NCBI RefSeq assembly: GCF_020025155.1
Contig: NZ_CP073751.1
Location: 372,001 to 436,000 of the forward strand
Direction of reading: 5' to 3'
Source of the DNA: Halopseudomonas nanhaiensis
GTDB lineage: Bacteria; Pseudomonadota; Gammaproteobacteria; Pseudomonadales; Pseudomonadaceae
DNA length: 64,000 nucleotides
Shown here: positions 1 to 13,695 of the stretch, piece after piece
Layout of the letters: each line of letters starts with the position of its first letter
Position numbering within the stretch: the first letter of the stretch is position 1
Notes under the pieces: model-generated
Told to the model about the DNA's origin: nothing
The model's input: the letters and a program-made list of their open reading frames with translations, nothing else
Database searches by the model: none
Position numbers and translations under genes: made by a program

Positions 1-2821
1 AACGGCAGAGCATGGTAACCGTGCAATCCTGAGCACTCCGATCATTTCGCCGGCGAAATGGCGCACCCTGATGAACCTGGATCGTCCCGGCTTTGCCAAT
101 CAGGTCATCAACCTGAATGCGCCGGAAGATCTGCCGCTCAGCGAAGCGGTAACCGCCATCGCCTTGCAGGCCGAAGCCGCAGTGCGTGAAGGCAAGACAT
201 TGCTGGTACTCAGCGACCGCGGCATCGAGCAGGGCAAGCTGCCCGTACATGCCGCGCTGGCCGTTGGCGCAGTGCACCACCACCTGGTTGCGCAGGGGCT
301 GCGTTGTGACTGCAACATTCTGGTCGAGACCGCCACGGCCAGAGATCCACATCATTACGCCGTGCTGATCGGTTTCGGTGCGAGCGCGGTGTATCCGTAC
401 CTGGCGTACGAAGTGCTGGGTGACCTGATCCGCACCGGCGAGGTCATTGGCGACCTGTACGAAGTCTTCAAGAGCTACCGCAAGGGCATCTCCAAGGGTC
501 TGCTGAAGATCCTCTCGAAGATGGGCATTTCCACGGTGGTGTCCTACCGTGGTGCTCAGCTGTTCGAAGCGGTTGGTCTGGCTGATGAAGTGGTCGATCT
601 GTGCTTCCGTGGCGTTGCGAGCCGCATTCAGGGCGCGCGGTTCAGCGATCTGCAGGTCGAACAGCAGCTGCTGGCCCGCGAGGCCTGGAATCCGCGCAAG
701 GCCATCCAGCAGGGTGGTTTGCTCAAGTTCGTGTTCGGCGGCGAATATCACGCCTACAACCCGGACGTGGTCCGCACCCTTCAGGATGCGGTGCAGGGTG
801 ACAGCTACGACAAGTACCTCGAATATGCTGCGCTGGTGAACAGCCGGCCGGTCGCCGCGTTGCGCGACCTGCTCAAGGTGCGCGACGACCAGACCGCGAT
901 TGCGCTGGATAAGGTCGAGCCGCTGGACAGCATCTTCAAGCGCTTCGACTCGGCGGGTATTTCGCTCGGCGCGCTGTCGCCGGAAGCGCACGAGGCGATC
1001 GCCGAAGCGATGAACCGCCTCGGTGCCCGCTCGAACTCCGGGGAAGGCGGCGAAGACCCGGCGCGTTATCGCACCGAGCGCACCTCGAAGATCAAGCAGA
1101 TCGCCTCCGGTCGCTTTGGTGTCACGCCCGAATACCTGGTCAACGCCGAGGTACTGCAGATCAAGGTGGCGCAGGGTGCCAAGCCAGGCGAAGGCGGTCA
1201 GCTGCCTGGTGGCAAGGTCAACGAACTGATTGCACGGTTGCGCTATGCGGTGCCGGGTGTGACGCTGATCTCTCCGCCTCCGCATCACGACATCTATTCG
1301 ATCGAAGACCTGTCGCAGCTGATCTTTGACCTCAAGCAGGTCAACCCCGCCGCGCTGGTCTCGGTCAAGCTGGTGGCAGAGCCGGGCGTCGGCACCATCG
1401 CCGCAGGCGTGGCCAAGGCGTATGCAGACCTGATCACCATTTCCGGTTACGACGGCGGCACAGGCGCTTCGCCGCTGACCTCTATCCGTTATGCCGGATC
1501 ACCCTGGGAGCTGGGCCTCTCCGAGGCGCATCAGACCCTGCGCGGCAACGATCTGCGCGGCAAGGTCCGGGTACAGACCGATGGTGGCCTGAAAACGGGT
1601 CTGGACGTGATCAAGGCGGCAATTCTCGGTGCCGAGAGCTTCGGCTTCGGTACCGCGCCGATGATCGCCCTAGGCTGCAAATACCTGCGCATCTGCCATC
1701 TGAACAACTGCGCAACCGGTGTTGCGACGCAGAACAAGCATCTGCGTGACAACCACTACATCGGCACCGTGCAGATGGTGATGAACTTCTTCACCTATGT
1801 TGCCATGGAAACGCGCGAGTGGCTGGCCAAGCTTGGCGTTAGCCGCCTGCAGGATCTGATCGGGCGTACCGATCTGCTGGAAATCCTGCCCGGCAGCACT
1901 ACCAAGCAGCAGAATCTCGACCTGCGTCCGCTGCTGTTCAGCGATGCGGTCCCGGCAGACAAGCCGCAGTACTGCGAACAGCCGCGCAACCGCCCGTTTG
2001 ACCAGGGCCTGACGGCCGAGAAGATGGTCGAGATGGCGCGTCCATGCATCGACGGTCTGACCGGTGGTGAGTTCGAGATGAATCTGACCAACTGCGATCG
2101 CTCCATTGGCGCGCGCGTGTCGGGCGAGATCGCCAAGCTGCACGGCAACCAGGGCATGGTCAATGCGCCGATCACCTTCCGCTTCAAGGGCACTGCGGGC
2201 CAGAGTTTCGGCGTGTGGAATGCTGGCGGGCTGCAGATGTATCTCGAAGGTGACGCCAACGACTACGTCGGCAAGGGCATGACCGGGGGCAAGCTGGTGG
2301 TAACGCCGCCCAACGGCAGCCCGTTCCGTTCCGAGCAGACCTCGATCATCGGCAACACCTGCCTCTACGGCGCAACCGGCGGCAAGCTGTTCGCTGCCGG
2401 CGTGGCTGGCGAGCGCTTCGCCGTGCGCAACTCCGGTTGCCACGCGGTAATCGAGGGCTCGGGTGACCACTGCTGCGAGTACATGACCGGTGGCATGGTC
2501 TGTGTGCTGGGTGCGACGGGCCATAACTTCGGCGCCGGCATGACCGGTGGTTTCGCCTATGTGCTGGACATGGACAACAGCTTCTTCGACAAGCTCAACC
2601 ATGAGCTGGTCGAGCTGCACCGGATCAGCAGCGAGTCGATGGAAGCCTACCGGAGCCATCTGACTCAGGTGCTGACCGAGTATGTGACCGAGACAGACAG
2701 CGCCTGGGGCCGCGAAGTGCTGGACAACCTGGACGACTACATCCGCCGTTTCTGGCTGGTGAAGCCGAAGGCCGCAAGCCTGCGCGCGCTGCTTTCCACC
2801 ACGCTGGCGAGCCCGCAATAA
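1..2821 (+). CDS. gltB: Glutamate synthase large (alpha) subunit, 3' part
   Basis: This is the C-terminal part of NADPH glutamate synthase, which makes glutamate from glutamine and 2-oxoglutarate. The reading frame is open from base 2, so the true start lies outside the window; the methionine at 71 is internal. About 940 of the usual ~1,480 residues are visible. They contain the FMN-binding synthase barrel, the 3Fe-4S cysteines in a C-x5-C-x4-C cluster ([12 protein letters not shown], near base 1,680), and the C-terminal GXGXG beta-helix with repeated TGG motifs. The N-terminal amidotransferase domain is missing because of the window edge. gltD follows 90 bp downstream, as expected for an operon. 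Confidence 0.97.
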   Translation, partial: TAEHGNRAILSTPIISPAKWRTLMNLDRPGFANQVINLNAPEDLPLSEAVTAIALQAEAAVREGKTLLVLSDRGIEQGKLPVHAALAVGAVHHHLVAQGLRCDCNILVETATARDPHHYAVLIGFGASAVYPYLAYEVLGDLIRTGEVIGDLYEVFKSYRKGISKGLLKILSKMGISTVVSYRGAQLFEAVGLADEVVDLCFRGVASRIQGARFSDLQVEQQLLAREAWNPRKAIQQGGLLKFVFGGEYHAYNPDVVRTLQDAVQGDSYDKYLEYAALVNSRPVAALRDLLKVRDDQTAIALDKVEPLDSIFKRFDSAGISLGALSPEAHEAIAEAMNRLGARSNSGEGGEDPARYRTERTSKIKQIASGRFGVTPEYLVNAEVLQIKVAQGAKPGEGGQLPGGKVNELIARLRYAVPGVTLISPPPHHDIYSIEDLSQLIFDLKQVNPAALVSVKLVAEPGVGTIAAGVAKAYADLITISGYDGGTGASPLTSIRYAGSPWELGLSEAHQTLRGNDLRGKVRVQTDGGLKTGLDVIKAAILGAESFGFGTAPMIALGCKYLRICHLNNCATGVATQNKHLRDNHYIGTVQMVMNFFTYVAMETREWLAKLGVSRLQDLIGRTDLLEILPGSTTKQQNLDLRPLLFSDAVPADKPQYCEQPRNRPFDQGLTAEKMVEMARPCIDGLTGGEFEMNLTNCDRSIGARVSGEIAKLHGNQGMVNAPITFRFKGTAGQSFGVWNAGGLQMYLEGDANDYVGKGMTGGKLVVTPPNGSPFRSEQTSIIGNTCLYGATGGKLFAAGVAGERFAVRNSGCHAVIEGSGDHCCEYMTGGMVCVLGATGHNFGAGMTGGFAYVLDMDNSFFDKLNHELVELHRISSESMEAYRSHLTQVLTEYVTETDSAWGREVLDNLDDYIRRFWLVKPKAASLRALLSTTLASPQ

Positions 2822-2829
2822 GCGAACAG

Positions 2830-2852
2830 TGGCGCGCCCGGATGGCGCGCCA
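2830..2852. repeat. Inverted repeat (hairpin) between gltB and gltD
   Basis: TGGCGCGCC and GGCGCGCCA form a nine-base stem around a short loop, nine bases after the gltB stop codon. No T-run follows, so it is probably an mRNA processing or stability hairpin and not a full terminator. Confidence 0.6.
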
Positions 2853-2872
2853 GCGATTAGTTCTGGTAGTGA

Positions 2873-4330
<1,458 letters not shown>

Positions 4331-4349
4331 GCTACCGTCGTATCGACAG

Positions 4350-4376
4350 GGGCGCCTCAGGGCGCCCTTGTTGTTT
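4350..4376 (+). terminator. Rho-independent terminator after gltBD
   Basis: GGGCGCC, a TCAG loop and GGCGCCC are followed by TTGTTGTTT. It lies 20 bp after the gltD stop and closes the gltBD unit before hemE. Confidence 0.8.
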
Positions 4377-4449
4377 AAGGCGCCGGGCCTGATGTTTGCA
4401 CCGATTGCCGTTACAATGTGCGCTGATTTCGCCACCGGATACCTACCCC

Positions 4450-5538
4450 ATGACTGACCTGAAGAATGATCGCTTCCTCCGCGCGCTGCAGCGCCAGCCG
4501 GTGGACGTCACGCCCGTATGGATGATGCGCCAGGCCGGACGCTACCTGCCGGAGTATCGCGCCTCCCGTGCGCGTGCGGGTGACTTCATGGGGCTTTGCA
4601 TGAATCCGGAGATGGCCTGCGAGGTCACGCTGCAGCCTCTGGAGCGCTACCCGCTGGATGCGGCCATTCTGTTCTCCGACATTCTCACCATCCCCGATGC
4701 AATGGGGCTGGGCCTGTATTTCGAAACCGGCGAAGGTCCGCGTTTTCGCAAGCGCATCGACACCGCTGCGGATATCGAGGCGCTTTCGGTGCCGGACGCC
4801 AACAACGACCTCGGCTATGTCATGGATGCGGTCCGCACCATTCGCCGTGAACTTAACGGTCGTGTGCCGCTGATTGGCTTTTCCGGCAGTCCCTGGACGC
4901 TGGCGACCTACATGGTCGAAGGCGGCTCGTCCAAGGACTTCCGCAAGACCAAGGCGATGCTCTACGATCAGCCCGAAGCCATGCACCAGCTACTGGGCAA
5001 GCTGGCCGATGCGGTGACCGGCTACCTGAACGGGCAGATTCGTGCGGGCGCGCAGGCGGTCCAGATTTTCGATACCTGGGGCGGCAACCTGTCTGCAGAC
5101 GCCTACCAGAAGTTTTCTCTGGCCTACATGCGCCGCATCGTCTCCGGTCTGATTCGCGAGCACGATGGCCGCAAGGTGCCGGTGATCCTGTTCACCAAGA
5201 ACGGCGGTCTGTGGCTGGAAAGCATCGCCGATGCCGGTGCCGACGCGCTGGGGCTCGACTGGACCATGGACATCGGCGTTGCGCGCTCCCGGGTGGGTGC
5301 GAAGGTGGCCCTGCAGGGCAACATGGATCCGACGGTGCTGTATGCAAAACCCGAAGCGATCCGCGCCGAAGTCAGTCGTATCCTGGCCAGCTACGGCAAG
5401 GGCAACGGCCATGTGTTCAACCTGGGCCACGGGATCACTCCGGAAGTGGATCCGGCACATGCCGGCGCCTTCATCGAGGCAGTGCACGAGCTGTCAGCGA
5501 TATACCACGATCCCTCTGCTATCGTAGGCCAGGCTTAA
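4450..5538 (+). CDS. hemE: Uroporphyrinogen decarboxylase
   Basis: A cytoplasmic haem biosynthesis enzyme that decarboxylates uroporphyrinogen III to coproporphyrinogen III. The N-terminal signature [16 protein letters not shown] is complete. The start at 4450 (MTDLKNDRF) gives 362 residues, close to family size; an in-frame start at 4396 would add a non-conserved extension. The ribosome binding site is weak. It follows the gltBD terminator, so it probably has its own promoter. The ParA-like gene begins 26 bp after its stop. Confidence 0.96.
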   Translation: MTDLKNDRFLRALQRQPVDVTPVWMMRQAGRYLPEYRASRARAGDFMGLCMNPEMACEVTLQPLERYPLDAAILFSDILTIPDAMGLGLYFETGEGPRFRKRIDTAADIEALSVPDANNDLGYVMDAVRTIRRELNGRVPLIGFSGSPWTLATYMVEGGSSKDFRKTKAMLYDQPEAMHQLLGKLADAVTGYLNGQIRAGAQAVQIFDTWGGNLSADAYQKFSLAYMRRIVSGLIREHDGRKVPVILFTKNGGLWLESIADAGADALGLDWTMDIGVARSRVGAKVALQGNMDPTVLYAKPEAIRAEVSRILASYGKGNGHVFNLGHGITPEVDPAHAGAFIEAVHELSAIYHDPSAIVGQA

Positions 5539-5564
5539 CAAATCATGTAACCGAGGAGGGCGGT

Positions 5565-6335
5565 ATGCGACGTGTCGTGTTCAACCAGAAGGGGGGCGTG
5601 GGCAAGTCGAGTATCGCCTGCAATCTCGCTGCGGTCAGCGCCGCAGCCGGCTACAAGACGCTCGTGGTGGACCTCGATCCGCAGGCCAACTCCAGCCATT
5701 ACCTGCTTGGCTCAGGGCTGGGCAACGTCGACCATACGCTGGCAGATTTCTTCTCCAATACCCTGGCCGGCCGTGCCGACAAGCTTCCGGCCGAACAGTA
5801 CGTGGCGGAAACGCCGTTCGAAAATCTGTGGATCATGCCGGCCAGTCCCGAGCTGGCCGAGCTTCAGCACAAGCTCGAATCCCGGTACAAGATCCAGAAG
5901 CTGCGCAAGCTGCTCAAGGACCTGAAGTCCAGTTACGAGCGGATCTATATCGATACGGCTCCCAGCTTTAACTTCTATACCGTTTCGGCGCTTATCGCAG
6001 CAGATCGTTGTCTGATCCCCTTTGACTGTGACAGCTTCGCCCGTCAGGCCCTGTATGGGCTGCTCGGCGAGCTCGAGGACATTCGGGAGGAGCACAACGA
6101 GGATCTGCAGATCGAAGGGATCGTGGTGAATCAGTTCCAGTCACGTGCGGCGCTGCCGAAGAAGATCCTCGACGAGCTGGTCGCCGAAGGGCTGCCGGTG
6201 CTCCCGGTATACATCTCCAGCTCGATCCGCATGCGCGAATCCCACGAAGCCAGTGCCCCGCTCATCTACATGGACGGACGCCACAAGCTGACCCAGCAGT
6301 TCATCGATCTGCACGATCATCTGGAAAGCCGCTGA
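5565..6335 (+). CDS. ParA/MinD-family ATPase (orphan)
   Basis: A 256-residue P-loop ATPase of the ParA family with the deviant Walker A motif QKGGVGKSS close to the N-terminus and VVDLDPQAN after it. The start at 5565 follows a strong GAGGAGGG site; upstream in-frame starts run through hemE and are rejected. No ParB or parS partner is visible nearby, so a role in plasmid-type partition is unlikely. Orphan ParA proteins often position cytoplasmic cargo, but the cargo cannot be named from sequence. It may be co-transcribed with hemE. Its stop codon abuts the stop of the convergent permease with no gap. Confidence 0.85.
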   Translation: MRRVVFNQKGGVGKSSIACNLAAVSAAAGYKTLVVDLDPQANSSHYLLGSGLGNVDHTLADFFSNTLAGRADKLPAEQYVAETPFENLWIMPASPELAELQHKLESRYKIQKLRKLLKDLKSSYERIYIDTAPSFNFYTVSALIAADRCLIPFDCDSFARQALYGLLGELEDIREEHNEDLQIEGIVVNQFQSRAALPKKILDELVAEGLPVLPVYISSSIRMRESHEASAPLIYMDGRHKLTQQFIDLHDHLESR

Positions 6336-8135
6336 TCACGCGGCAGGGAAGAGGGGCCAGATCAGCGGAATGATCAGGGTCGCGGTGAGCCACATGATCA
6401 GATTCAGCGGTATGCCGATCTTCAGGAAATCGCTGAAGCGATAGCCTCCCGCGCTATACACGAAGGTGTTGGTCTGGTAGCCGATCGGCGTAGCGAAGCT
6501 GGCGCTGGCGGCGAACATGACTGCCACCACGAACGGAATCGGATCGGCACCCAGTTGCTGTGCCACGCCTATGGCGATGGGCGTGAGCAGAACCGCCACG
6601 GCGTTGTTGCTGACGATCTCGGTCAGTATCGACGTCAGCAGATAGATGAACGACAGCATGAACAGCGGCCCGAGCAGTGGTGCGAGCAGCATCACCTTGT
6701 CCACCACGCTGCTCACCAGTCCGACCCGGTCCATGGCGATGCTGATCGCCAGCATGCCGAAAATAATCGAAAGAATGCGCCAGTCCACTGCCTTGTAGGC
6801 ATCTTCGGTGTCCAGGCAGCCGGTGGCGATCACCACCGCAGTGGCGATCATTGCCAGCCCTTCTATGGGCATAACCTTGAGGGCTGCCAGCACCATGACG
6901 GCCAGCACCGCGGCGATGGCGATAGGCGCCTTGTTGCGGCGGTAGGCGCGTTCCTGCACGGTATTGAGGCTGATCAGCTCGCCGTTGTCGGCGAACTTCT
7001 TGATCTGTGAAGGCGTGCCTTCCACCAGCATCACGTCGCCGAACTGCAGCTGGAATTCGTCCAGATTGTCCTGGATATTTTCGTTGTGACGATGGATGGC
7101 CAGCACGTGAATGCCGTAGCGCGCGGTCAGGTTGAGATCGCGCATCGGACGGTGGCTGTAGCGCGAGTTGCGGCCCACGATCGCCTCGGCGAGGATCACG
7201 TCGCGGGTCGAGATGGTCTCGAAGCGGGCGGCCTGTTCACGATTGAAGGCCAGCAAGCCGTTCTGTCGCAGTTCGACGAAATCTTTCATGTTGGCATGCA
7301 GAACCAGGCGGTCGCCGGCGCTCAGCACTGTGCTGTTGACCGGTGTGGACAGCTCCTCGTCGCCGCGGAAAATCTTCAGCACCTGGATGCCACTGTTACC
7401 GTTCAGATTGGCATCGGCGATCGTCTGATTGATCACCGGGGAATCATGCGGGACCAGGAGCTCGGTCATGAACGGACGGCTCTGGTCGGGACGCAACTGC
7501 TTGGACAGGCTTTCCCGATCTGGCAGCAGACGGTGGCCGACCAGCATGATGAAGGCCACGCCAATCGTCGCGACGATCATCCCCGGCAGCGTAATGTCGA
7601 ACATGCCGAACGGCTCAAGGCCCATCTGGCGGGCAACGCCGTCAACAAGGATATTGGTCGAGGTGCCGATCATGGTCATGGTGCCGCCGAGGATGGTGGC
7701 GTATGACAGCGGGATCAACATCTTCGACGGTTTGCTGCCCACCTGCGTGGCCAGTGCGATTGCGACGGGGGTGAGAATTGCTACCACCGGGGTATTGTTG
7801 ATGAAGGTAGACAGTACCAGCGCGGTCACGATAAGGCTGAACAAGGTGCGCAACGGGCTGCCGCCACCCATGCGGGCGAGCCAGTTGCCGAGCGCCTCGA
7901 CGCACCCGGTGCGTTCCAGCGCAGCCGAGAGAATGAACATGCAGGCGATGGTGATGGGGGCGCTGTTGGACAGCACGCCGAGTACATCGGAGGGCGTCAG
8001 CAAGGTACTGACCAGCAGAATCGCAACCGCGATGGCGACAACCACATCCGGGCTGAACTTTTCGCGAACGAAGGCGTAGATGACCCAGCACAGCAGTGCT
8101 GCAACGCCAATCATCGGCAGTGAATCCCAGCTCAT
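6336..8135 (-). CDS. SLC13/DASS-type anion permease with two TrkA-C domains
   Basis: A 599-residue inner-membrane transporter. Hydrophobic segments at the N-terminus (residues ~5-205) and C-terminus (~400-595) flank a soluble middle region holding two RCK/TrkA-C-like units (around [14 protein letters not shown] and [14 protein letters not shown]). The family signatures [17 protein letters not shown] and [16 protein letters not shown] mark the two inverted transmembrane repeats. Family members move sulfate, dicarboxylates or other anions; the substrate cannot be deduced. It is convergent with the ParA gene and divergent from the first acyl-CoA dehydrogenase. Confidence 0.85.
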   Translation of the reverse strand: MSWDSLPMIGVAALLCWVIYAFVREKFSPDVVVAIAVAILLVSTLLTPSDVLGVLSNSAPITIACMFILSAALERTGCVEALGNWLARMGGGSPLRTLFSLIVTALVLSTFINNTPVVAILTPVAIALATQVGSKPSKMLIPLSYATILGGTMTMIGTSTNILVDGVARQMGLEPFGMFDITLPGMIVATIGVAFIMLVGHRLLPDRESLSKQLRPDQSRPFMTELLVPHDSPVINQTIADANLNGNSGIQVLKIFRGDEELSTPVNSTVLSAGDRLVLHANMKDFVELRQNGLLAFNREQAARFETISTRDVILAEAIVGRNSRYSHRPMRDLNLTARYGIHVLAIHRHNENIQDNLDEFQLQFGDVMLVEGTPSQIKKFADNGELISLNTVQERAYRRNKAPIAIAAVLAVMVLAALKVMPIEGLAMIATAVVIATGCLDTEDAYKAVDWRILSIIFGMLAISIAMDRVGLVSSVVDKVMLLAPLLGPLFMLSFIYLLTSILTEIVSNNAVAVLLTPIAIGVAQQLGADPIPFVVAVMFAASASFATPIGYQTNTFVYSAGGYRFSDFLKIGIPLNLIMWLTATLIIPLIWPLFPAA

Positions 8136-8455
8136 CAGTCACCTGTACGAATCCAAGCCTCCCGTCGGAAGCGCAATGGCCGACACATTAGAAGGCTGGC
8201 TTAGTCTTGTCCAAGTCTAAATCTGCATCTGTTATGCGAATCAGGAATAAGCGTCAACGGCACCTCAGTCTGAAGTCAATCTGGCTCACCGTTGAGACAT
8301 GACCGGCCGGTCGTGATCGCTGTGTTATGGGGTTGTATCAAGCGATGTAATGAATGCCCCTGCGCCTTGACCGCCGCCAGCTGCCCCCGTAGTGTTCAAA
8401 CGACTGTATGAATCCCCGCGACGGGCTCCCGTCCGGCCTTCCGTTGGAGTACACC
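8136..8455. other. 320-bp divergent intergenic region with a palindrome
   Basis: This region separates the divergent permease and acyl-CoA dehydrogenase genes and must hold both promoters. At 8301-8312 lies a perfect GACCGGCCGGTC palindrome, with one extra mismatch giving an 18-bp dyad, a plausible regulator site. No ORF or RNA gene is seen. Confidence 0.5.
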
Positions 8456-10246
<1,791 letters not shown>

Positions 10247-10264
10247 GCACAGCAGCTGGTCCAG

Positions 10265-10290
10265 AAGCCCCGACTCGTCGGGGCTTTTTT
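10265..10290 (+). terminator. Rho-independent terminator after the first acyl-CoA dehydrogenase
   Basis: AAGCCCCGAC and GTCGGGGCTT form a ten-base stem with a two-base loop and a T-run, 18 bp after the stop codon. It separates the two paralogous dehydrogenases transcriptionally. Confidence 0.92.
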
Positions 10291-10811
10291 ATGTTGCTGG
10301 CACAAACGTCCGAAGGCTGGCTGAGCCGGCGCGACTAAGCCGACCGTCGATCGCAAGGATGCGATCGCCGAGCCAGATGGGTGAGGCAAGCGTTGGCGAA
10401 GCATGCTTCGCGCGCAGCCGAACGCCCAGGAATCTCCGATTGCGGGCCGGGCCCGCTTGCGGGGACTTGCCGCGTGTCGGCGTGCCATGCGCACTCAGCC
10501 AGCCTTGCACCAACCGCATTACGTTGCGCACCGGCTACTCGGATTTGCGTGCATTCGCCGCACAGACAAGTCGCCCTGCGCAAGGCGCCGTGAACCCGTC
10601 CCTGGGGGCTTCACCAAAACATCCATGTTTTGGAGACGTGCTCCGGCCGCCTTCCCCGCACGGCTCGTCGGGCTACCAGTGTAGCTGGAAGCATGTGACT
10701 AATAGATATTGTTTGGTCACAAAAAGACGCTAACGATCTATTGGGTGTCGCGCTACAATCTGTCCCACGTTCCAGTATCTACTGGCGAACCACTGCTAGA
10801 GGAGTCCTCCC
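10291..10811. other. 521-bp non-coding region between acyl-CoA dehydrogenase paralogues
   Basis: No convincing ORF: the short open frames on both strands have no family resemblance and no ribosome binding sites. The first ~390 bp are GC-rich with several short dyads (for example around AAGCATGCTT and ACATCCATGTTTTGG). The last ~120 bp are more AT-rich and presumably hold the promoter of the second dehydrogenase. It could be a decayed gene or an intergenic repeat. Confidence 0.4.
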
Positions 10812-12599
10812 GTGGCCGACTACAAAGCCCCCCTGCGTGATATCCGTTTCGTCCTCAATGACGTGTTCGAAGCTGACAAGCTATGGCAGAGCTTGCCCGG
10901 CCTGGACGGCGCGATCGATGCCGAAACCGCCGATGCCATGCTCGAAGAAGCAGGCAAGATTACTTCTCAGACCATCGCACCGCTCAACCGTAGTGGCGAT
11001 GAGGAAGGCGCGCAGTGGAACGACGGCGTTGTCACCACGCCGACCGGCTTCAAGGAAGCGTACAACGTCTACGCCGAGGGCGGCTGGGTTGGCCTGGGTG
11101 GTAACCCGAACTACGGCGGCCTGGGCATGCCCAAGACCCTCGGCGTTCAGGTAGAGGAAATGGTCTACGGCGCCAACAACAGCTTCGCCCTGTATGCGGC
11201 GCTGACCGCCGGTTGCTGCCTGGCGCTCGATGCGCATGGTAGCGAAGAATTGAAGAACGCCTATCTGCCCCAGCTGTATTCCGGCACCTGGGCCGGCACC
11301 ATGTGCCTGACCGAGCCCCATGCCGGCACCGATCTGGGCATCATCCGTACCCGCGCGGTGCCGCAGGCTGACGGATCCTATGCGGTTACCGGTACCAAGA
11401 TCTTCATCACCGGCGGTGAGCACGACCTGACCGAGAACATCATTCACCTGGTTCTGGCTAAGCTGCCCGATGCGCCAGCCGGCCCCAAGGGTATCTCGCT
11501 GTTCCTGGTGCCCAAGTTCATGGTCAACGAAGATGGTTCGCTGGGTGAGCGCAACGCCGTGGCGTGCGGCTCGATCGAGCACAAGATGGGCATCAAGGGC
11601 TCGGCCACCTGCGTAATGAACTTCGATGGCGCCAAGGGCTATCTGATCGGAGAGCTGAACAAGGGCCTCAATGCCATGTTCACCATGATGAACTATGAGC
11701 GCCTGTCGATCGGTATCCAGGGCATTGGTTGCTCGGAAGCCTCCTATCAGAGCGCTGTCGATTATGCTCGTGACCGCGTGCAGAGCCGTGCGCCGTCTGG
11801 CGCCCAGCAACCCGAGAAGGCCGCCGATCCGATCATCGTGCATCCGGATGTTCGCCGTATGCTGCTGACCATGAAGGCCATGACCGAAGGCAGCCGTGCG
11901 TTTTCGACCTACGTGGCGATGCAGCTGGACGTCAGCAAGTTTGCTGAAGAGCCCGAATCGAAGAAAAACGCGGAAGACCTGGTTGCGCTGCTGACGCCGG
12001 TCGCCAAGGCATTCTTCACCGATGTGGGGCTGGAGAACTGCGTCCATGGCCAGCAGGTATTCGGCGGCCACGGGTATGTTCGTGAGTGGGGCCAGGAGCA
12101 GCTGGTACGCGACGTGCGGATCGCCCAGATTTATGAGGGCACCAATGGCATTCAGGCGCTGGATCTGATGGGCCGCAAGACCGTAGCCAATGGTGGCGCC
12201 TTCTTCCAGGTCTTCGCCGGCGAAGTGCGCTCGTTCATCGAAGCGAACGGGTCGGAGGAGCTGGCAGAGTTCGTCAAGCCATTGGCCGCTGCGCTGACCA
12301 ATCTCGAGGAGCTGACGGCCCTGGTGATCGATCGCAGCCGTACCAATCCGAATGAGGTCGGCGCGGCGTCGGTCGAGTATCTGCACGTATTCGGCTACAC
12401 CGCCTACGCCTACATGTGGGCGAAGATGGCCAAGGCCGCTCGGGCGCGTCTGGCGGACGATGCCGACGGTTTTCATGCAGCCAAGCTGTCTACGGGGCGC
12501 TTCTTCGTCAAGCGTCTGCTGCCGCGTATTCACTCGCTGAGCGAATCGGTACGTGCTGGCAGCGAGCCGCTGTTCGAGCTGGATGCCGCGCAGTTCTGA
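10812..12599 (+). CDS. Acyl-CoA dehydrogenase, long (~600 aa) DmdC/FadE-like type, second copy
   Basis: A 595-residue paralogue of the upstream dehydrogenase, similar from the start (MADYKAPLRDIRFVLNDVF) to the C-terminus. The active-site region MCLTEPHAGTDLG, the FGGHGYVREWGQEQ motif and IYEGTNGIQALDL are present. It starts at GTG 10812 preceded by AGAGGAG. Gene duplication with divergence is the simplest explanation; the two may differ in chain length or induction because they have separate promoters. The exact substrate cannot be inferred. No T-run terminator follows; the next element is a GacA box. Confidence 0.9.
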   Translation: MADYKAPLRDIRFVLNDVFEADKLWQSLPGLDGAIDAETADAMLEEAGKITSQTIAPLNRSGDEEGAQWNDGVVTTPTGFKEAYNVYAEGGWVGLGGNPNYGGLGMPKTLGVQVEEMVYGANNSFALYAALTAGCCLALDAHGSEELKNAYLPQLYSGTWAGTMCLTEPHAGTDLGIIRTRAVPQADGSYAVTGTKIFITGGEHDLTENIIHLVLAKLPDAPAGPKGISLFLVPKFMVNEDGSLGERNAVACGSIEHKMGIKGSATCVMNFDGAKGYLIGELNKGLNAMFTMMNYERLSIGIQGIGCSEASYQSAVDYARDRVQSRAPSGAQQPEKAADPIIVHPDVRRMLLTMKAMTEGSRAFSTYVAMQLDVSKFAEEPESKKNAEDLVALLTPVAKAFFTDVGLENCVHGQQVFGGHGYVREWGQEQLVRDVRIAQIYEGTNGIQALDLMGRKTVANGGAFFQVFAGEVRSFIEANGSEELAEFVKPLAAALTNLEELTALVIDRSRTNPNEVGAASVEYLHVFGYTAYAYMWAKMAKAARARLADDADGFHAAKLSTGRFFVKRLLPRIHSLSESVRAGSEPLFELDAAQF

Positions 12600-12629
12600 G
12601 GAGGGGTCACAGTCGCGAGTGTGACAAAT

Positions 12630-12647
12630 TGTAAGCAAATGCTTACA
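12630..12647. promoter_or_regulatory. GacA box (upstream activating sequence)
   Basis: TGTAAGCAAATGCTTACA is a perfect match to the known GacA-binding consensus TGTAAG-N6-CTTACA found upstream of rsmX, rsmY and rsmZ in pseudomonads. It lies ~50-60 bp upstream of the likely start of the GGA-rich transcript that follows. Confidence 0.88.
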
Positions 12648-12699
12648 GGCTGTGGTGGCAAACGACTATGTGCAGCCTGCCTGCTCCTGCGTAGTATTG

Positions 12700-12902
12700 G
12701 TGTTGCTAGGAGCGGGGCAGGAAGCCAGTAGAACAACACGGATCACGGAAGGCGCCAGGACGGCGGCATTATTCAGGGATTGAGCAGGGACGATGCCTGT
12801 AGACATGGTCATTAAGGGAATTAAGGACCATGCCTGAAGGCATGAGCATTAGGGATGATCGGGACAGTTACGAAAACCTCGCTTCGGCGGGGTTTTTTCT
12901 TT
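12700..12902 (+). ncRNA. Rsm-type (RsmX/Y/Z family) CsrA/RsmA-sequestering small RNA
   Basis: There is no credible ORF here. The ~200-bp stretch contains eleven GGA triplets, many as AGGA or GGGA (for example around 12,708, 12,720, 12,749, 12,777, 12,787, 12,817, 12,824, 12,852 and 12,861), several in hairpin loops such as the GGTC/GACC dyad near 12,807-12,830. It ends in a rho-independent terminator. A perfect GacA box lies upstream and a possible -10 (TAGTAT) at 12692. Known Rsm RNAs bind RsmA/CsrA through GGA loops and relieve its translational repression. The 5' end is approximate, and which paralogue (X, Y or Z) it corresponds to is unclear. Confidence 0.82.
12873..12902 (+). terminator. 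Terminator of the Rsm-type small RNA
   Basis: AACCTCGC, a TTCG tetraloop and GCGGGGTT are followed by TTTTTTCTTTT. It serves the small RNA and lies 11 bp before the 3' end of the convergent hydratase gene. Confidence 0.92.
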
Positions 12903-12912
12903 TCCGCGCCGC

Positions 12913-13695
12913 CTAGACGAACCGACACTCGAGCGCACCGAGTGCGCCCAGGTCCAGGCGAAGCTCGTCGCCCCTTCCCACCGACTGCATTGGCCCCAGA
13001 GCTCCAGACAGCACGATATCGCCCGCCTGCAGCGGCACTCCCAATCTGGCCTGCTCGCGCGCCAGCCATAGCAGCGCGTTGAGTGGGCTGCCCATGCACT
13101 GGCTGCCACTGCCTTCGGCGATGATCGCTCCTGCGCGCAGCAGCTTCATCGGCAGGCTACTGAACTCCAGGCTGCGGGCGTCGATTGGACGCGAGCCGAG
13201 CACGAACAGCCCGGAGCAGAGGTTGTCTGCCAGGGCATCGACTATTGATCGGGGCCATCCCTGGATAGCCGAATCGCAGATTTCCAGAGCAGGCAGTGCA
13301 CCGCCGAGTGAATTGAGCAGTTCAGCGAGCCCGGCTTCCGGATCGTCGAAGGTCCGACTCATGACGAACGCTACTTCAGCCTCCACGCGTGGCTCGATGA
13401 GCCTGGCAATAGGGATATCGTCCTTGTCCCAGTACTGCCAGTCCTGCAACAGCGCTCCCACCAACGGCTTGCCGATACCCGTTGCCGACTGCACCCGCTG
13501 ATCGGTCAGCCCCAGCTTGTAGCCGATGGCTTCCTGCCCGGCCTTCTGATACATCCGCAATAATGCGTTCTGCACCTGCATGGCCTGCTCTATGCCGTCG
13601 AAGCCGAAAGCGGGGCCGGGCGCCGGGCAGGGCGTCCGCGTCATGCGCGCCCGAAACAGCTCGCGCGCTGCGGCCTCTGCGTCGAATGGGTTCAT
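12913..13695 (-). CDS. 2-oxo-acid hydratase/decarboxylase of the FAH (MhpD/XylJ) family
   Basis: A 260-residue protein of the 2-keto-4-pentenoate hydratase / 4-oxalocrotonate decarboxylase family, which acts on products of aromatic or related ring cleavage with a divalent metal. The metal-site motif PRVEAEVAF, the substrate-loop sequence GYKLGLTDQRVQ and the C-terminal GDIVLSGALGP are recognisable. It overlaps the upstream dioxygenase gene by 4 bp, so the two are translationally coupled. No ring-cleavage dioxygenase or other meta-pathway genes are nearby, so the substrate is open. Confidence 0.82.
   Translation of the reverse strand: MNPFDAEAAARELFRARMTRTPCPAPGPAFGFDGIEQAMQVQNALLRMYQKAGQEAIGYKLGLTDQRVQSATGIGKPLVGALLQDWQYWDKDDIPIARLIEPRVEAEVAFVMSRTFDDPEAGLAELLNSLGGALPALEICDSAIQGWPRSIVDALADNLCSGLFVLGSRPIDARSLEFSSLPMKLLRAGAIIAEGSGSQCMGSPLNALLWLAREQARLGVPLQAGDIVLSGALGPMQSVGRGDELRLDLGALGALECRFV

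Noticed and set aside
10881..12638. 585-aa open frame antisense to the second acyl-CoA dehydrogenase
   Set aside because: A shadow of a high-GC gene; the same happens at 8819-10186, 1670-2818 and 52770-54296. The true genes have clear family motifs.
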